Assembly (NCBI GenBank): GCA_949383255.1 | Contig: CASJPF010000032.1 | Location: 1 to 41,764 of the forward strand | Length of the DNA: 41,764 nt | Direction of reading: 5' to 3' | DNA from: Lachnospiraceae bacterium | GTDB taxonomy: Bacteria; Bacillota; Clostridia; Lachnospirales; Lachnospiraceae | In this document: positions 39,047-41,764 of the stretch, piece by piece | How positions within the stretch are numbered: the stretch's first letter is position 1 | Layout of the letters: each line of letters starts with the position of its first letter | Translations under genes and position numbers: made by a program | The notes under the pieces: model-generated | Told to the model about the DNA's origin: nothing | Databases searched by the model: none | Seen by the model: the letters and a program-made list of their open reading frames with translations, nothing else

Positions 39047-41386
39047 TTAAAAAGTAATTTCCACTACGTTTGCGCCTGGATTGGGGGTTATGATAGAATC
39101 ATTTCCTTCTATGGTTAAGAAGCCGCTTGTCACTTCGGCTGCACGCATATTAATCATGCGAATCGTATATGGTTTGACGCTGTCCGCTGTCACAAGAATA
39201 CTGTGTCCTTGTCTTCTAATAGAAGCGGAGAGTTCCACAACGTTGTTCATGCCATACACAGCGGTATCAATTTTTACTCCGTCGTGAACTGCATAGACGC
39301 GCAGTTCACAGCCATCAGCATAGTCGTAGTCTGGTTTGTCATCATGTGCACCCACTGCCACGACAGAATTTTCACGCACCATGAGCGGAATACTTAGATA
39401 ATCATGTTGTTCTTCAATCCATGTGCCACCACGATACTCTTTTCCGGTAAAGAAATTCGTCCAGATTCCTTGCGGTAGGTAGTATTCTGCTCTGCTTTCA
39501 TCATTAAAAATCGGAGCGACAAGCAGGCTATCACCAAGCATATATTGTTTGTCGAGATAGTAGCAGGTTTTATCCTTTGTAAATTCAAGCACCATACTTC
39601 TCATACTTGGAATGCCTTCTGTGGCAGCAGTAATAGCCGTTTTATAGAGGTAAGGCATTAGTTTTGCTTTTAAGCGGGTAAAGAAGCGAACAACATCGAC
39701 AGCTTCCTCGTCATATACCCACGGAACACGATAGGATTGGCTTCCGTGAAGCCTGCTATGGGATGAGAGTAGTCCAAATGCCACCCAACGTTTATAAACA
39801 TCTGCAGTGGACGTATGCTCAAAACCGCCAATATCATGTGCCCAGAATCCAAAGCCAGACATACATAGTGACAGACCGCCGCGCAGGCTTTCCTCCATAG
39901 ATTCGTAGTCTGACCAGCAATCGCCGCCCCAATGAACAGGAAATTTCTGTCCGCCGACAGTAGCAGAGCGGGCAAAGAGTACTGCTTGTCCCTTTCCACG
40001 TTTTCTTTCAAGTAGTTCATATACACATTTATTGTAGAGATAAGTATAGTAATTATGCATTTTTTTTGGGTCAGAACGGTCATAATAAATGACGTCGGTA
40101 GGAATTCTTTCTCCAAAATCTGTTTTGAAACAATCTACGCCCATGTCAAGGAGAATTTCCAGCTTATCTTGATACCATTTCCATGCTGCAGGATTGGTAA
40201 AGTCTACGATAGCCATGCCAGACTGCCACATATCCCACTGCCATACTTGACCATTTGGACGCCGAATAAAATATCCTTTTTCCATACCTTCTTTGAACAA
40301 AACAGATTCTTGTCCAATATAAGAGTTAATCCATACACAAATGTTTAGCCCTTTATCCTTGATGCGTTTGAGCATTCCAACAGGGTCAGGAAATACGCGG
40401 CTGTCCCATAGAAAGTCACTCCAATGGAATTCTTTCATCCAAAAACAGTCAAAATGGAAAGTCCGCAAAGGAATCCCTCTTTCAAGCATTCCATCGACAA
40501 AGCTCATAACAGTCTCTTCGTCATAATTGGTTACAAAGGAAGTGGACAACCACAGACCGAAGGTCCAAGGAGCAGGAAGACTTGGCTTTCCAGTAATATC
40601 TGTGTAATGCCGCAGCACATCTTTCATCTCAGGACCATTAATTAAAAAGTAGTCTAGGTAAGTTCCTTCTACGGAAAATTCAGCTTTTGTGACCATTTCT
40701 GTGCCAATTTCAAATTCAACATTCTCTGGGTGGTTGACAAAAACACCGTAGCCCTTACTTGAGAGATAAAACGGGATATTTTTATAGCATTGTTCTGTGC
40801 TTGTTCCACCATCGGCATTCCAGATTTTTACACTTTGTCCATTTTTTACAAATGGTGTAAAGCGCTCACCAAGACCATAAATTTTTTCGTCCACGCCGAT
40901 GCCAAGCTGTTGGCGCATATAAGTATCATAATTGTCGCCTCTGTCGTAGGCAATTCCACTCCAATCTGTTTTCATCAGAGCAAGGTCTTTTGCTTTGGAT
41001 TCTGTAATAAGTTTGCCATTTCTGGTGTATCGCATATACCAGTGATTTTTGCCAATCTCAAGGGCAAGGGAACCACTGTAGATAATAATTCGCTCTTCGT
41101 TATCATCTACTTTAAGCGGTTTTGCGTTTGCGTTGATTTCAAATGCGGGATAGGTGTTTACTGCGCCGAGATGATGATAGGTTTGTACACGAATCACCTC
41201 ATCCATAGGGGCGGTGATAACTAGAGTCAAATTGATGCCACCAAGCGTATCCCCCCTGTGATTAATATGAATTGTGGGAGCACATATAGTCACCTTGTCC
41301 ATTTCTACTTTTGTAAAATATGCTTGCTGTGGTGCAAAGCATTCATAGCCTTCTTGATGAAGCCAGCAGCCATTACTGAATTTCAT
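39047..41386 (-). CDS. yicI: GH31 alpha-xylosidase (YicI type)
   Basis: ATG 41386 follows AGAGGTAAGA on the minus strand. The 779-aa enzyme matches E. coli YicI along its length (772 aa there), with a constant 7-residue offset. The nucleophile is D423 in C-F-K-T-D-F-G-E-R-I-P-T (YicI D416) and the acid/base D489 in H-W-G-G-D-C-W-S-D-Y-E (YicI D482). The N-terminal beta-sandwich includes G-L-G-E-R-F-T-P-F; the distal beta domains follow the barrel. It removes alpha-1,6-xylose from the non-reducing end of xyloglucan oligosaccharides and isoprimeverose, in the cytoplasm. It is transcribed toward the GH95 operon from its own promoter. Confidence 0.95.
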   Translation of the reverse strand: MKFSNGCWLHQEGYECFAPQQAYFTKVEMDKVTICAPTIHINHRGDTLGGINLTLVITAPMDEVIRVQTYHHLGAVNTYPAFEINANAKPLKVDDNEERIIIYSGSLALEIGKNHWYMRYTRNGKLITESKAKDLALMKTDWSGIAYDRGDNYDTYMRQQLGIGVDEKIYGLGERFTPFVKNGQSVKIWNADGGTSTEQCYKNIPFYLSSKGYGVFVNHPENVEFEIGTEMVTKAEFSVEGTYLDYFLINGPEMKDVLRHYTDITGKPSLPAPWTFGLWLSTSFVTNYDEETVMSFVDGMLERGIPLRTFHFDCFWMKEFHWSDFLWDSRVFPDPVGMLKRIKDKGLNICVWINSYIGQESVLFKEGMEKGYFIRRPNGQVWQWDMWQSGMAIVDFTNPAAWKWYQDKLEILLDMGVDCFKTDFGERIPTDVIYYDRSDPKKMHNYYTYLYNKCVYELLERKRGKGQAVLFARSATVGGQKFPVHWGGDCWSDYESMEESLRGGLSLCMSGFGFWAHDIGGFEHTSTADVYKRWVAFGLLSSHSRLHGSQSYRVPWVYDEEAVDVVRFFTRLKAKLMPYLYKTAITAATEGIPSMRSMVLEFTKDKTCYYLDKQYMLGDSLLVAPIFNDESRAEYYLPQGIWTNFFTGKEYRGGTWIEEQHDYLSIPLMVRENSVVAVGAHDDKPDYDYADGCELRVYAVHDGVKIDTAVYGMNNVVELSASIRRQGHSILVTADSVKPYTIRMINMRAAEVTSGFLTIEGNDSIITPNPGANVVEITF

Positions 41387-41525
41387 TCTTACCTCTTTTC
41401 TGCGCCGGTTTTGTTATTCAATAAGTGATGCACCCGGCACTGTGCAAATGTATACAACTATCATATCATATAATTGCAAAAATAGAATGAAATAATTAGT
41501 GTTTTTTCACATATTTTTTTATTGA
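41387..41525 (-). promoter_or_regulatory. Upstream region of the alpha-xylosidase gene
   Basis: An AT-rich leader of about 140 bp should carry the promoter. A candidate is TTGCAA with TATACA about 19 bp further along the minus strand, spacing slightly long. The LacI-type palindrome seen upstream of the GH3 gene is not present here. Confidence 0.3.
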
Positions 41526-41720
41526 TTTTTCAAACATGCCCTAGTATTGTATCCAGATAGAAATTAGAGTTGTGAGCTGTATGATTCGTGCCAGTGCTAG
41601 GCAAAATTTCGATGGCGATGTGGTGGTATCGTCTAGAAATTTTAACGACGCAATGGTGCAAGACAGGCAGTTCACGCTTCTAATTTCTGATCGGATGGAG
41701 CACTAGGACGTGTCTGAAAA
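41526..41720. mobile_element. MITE-like element of about 195 bp with imperfect terminal inverted repeats
   Basis: The left end TTTTTCAAACATGCCCTAGT... and the complement of the right end TTTTCAGACACGTCCTAGT... match imperfectly over about 55 bp, and the inside holds no gene. The right end shares 34 identical bases with 29121-29154. Two copies in one window, one truncated, mark a dispersed family in this genome. Confidence 0.6.
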
Positions 41721-41764
41721 CTAAATATTGCGCAATTCCTTGTATTTTTGTACAATGAAATAAA

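Noticed and set aside
1..41764. tRNA, rRNA or CRISPR genes
   Set aside because: None could be recognised by eye on either strand.

Overview
This window reads as a piece of chromosome from a low-GC, Gram-positive anaerobe of the Clostridia, most likely a gut Lachnospiraceae. The reasons are strong AGGAGG-type ribosome binding sites, an HK97-type siphovirus prophage of the kind common in that family, IS200/IS605 remnants, a domain-permuted GH3 enzyme of the Ruminococcus/Butyrivibrio type, and plant hemicellulose enzymes. The species cannot be named from the sequence alone.

Positions 1-22461 are the late half of a prophage, all on the + strand: small early/middle proteins and a DUF1492/ArpU/RinA-type late regulator (1-1693), a terminator, HNH endonuclease, small and large terminase, portal, ClpP-like prohead protease, HK97 major capsid protein, four head-tail joining proteins, major tail protein, a tail assembly chaperone with a -1 frameshift extension, tape measure protein, Dit, Tal, two collagen-like tail/fibre proteins, an invertible fibre-end cassette, holin and GH25 endolysin. 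HNH + P27-like TerS + Terminase_1 TerL + ClpP protease + HK97 capsid suggests a cos-packaging siphophage. Integrase, repressor and attL must lie left of the window. Three features go beyond a routine phage annotation: the invertible fibre end (19894-20513), the programmed frameshift (9987-10049), and a tape measure gene split by TAAATG inside one of three tandem modules (14155-14160).

Positions 22462-27060 form a very AT-rich accessory island: a decayed IS200/IS605 copy, a 189-bp element with 31-32 bp terminal inverted repeats, one large gene (23719-26745) joining a calcineurin-like metallophosphoesterase to a P-loop NTPase and a long helical C-terminus, and a compact junction-like inverted-repeat structure just after its stop codon. 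This gene is the best candidate in the window for an undescribed anti-phage or conflict system. Its place just after the lysis genes suggests prophage cargo or an island beside the prophage.

Positions 27189-28880 (- strand) hold a two-component system without its expected target genes. Positions 28881-29646 hold dispersed-repeat and transposase remnants.

Positions 29647-41386 form a plant-glycan locus: LacI-family repressor, a promoter flanked by two perfect operator palindromes, permuted GH3 beta-glucosidase, GH95 fucosidase or L-galactosidase, YitT membrane protein, M3 oligopeptidase and, convergently, a YicI-type GH31 alpha-xylosidase. Together the enzymes could strip the fucose/L-galactose, xylose and glucose residues of xyloglucan oligosaccharides. 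The beta-galactosidase, endoglucanase and transporter are not in the window. A 34-base identical repeat in inverted orientation brackets this locus at 29.1 and 41.7 kb.
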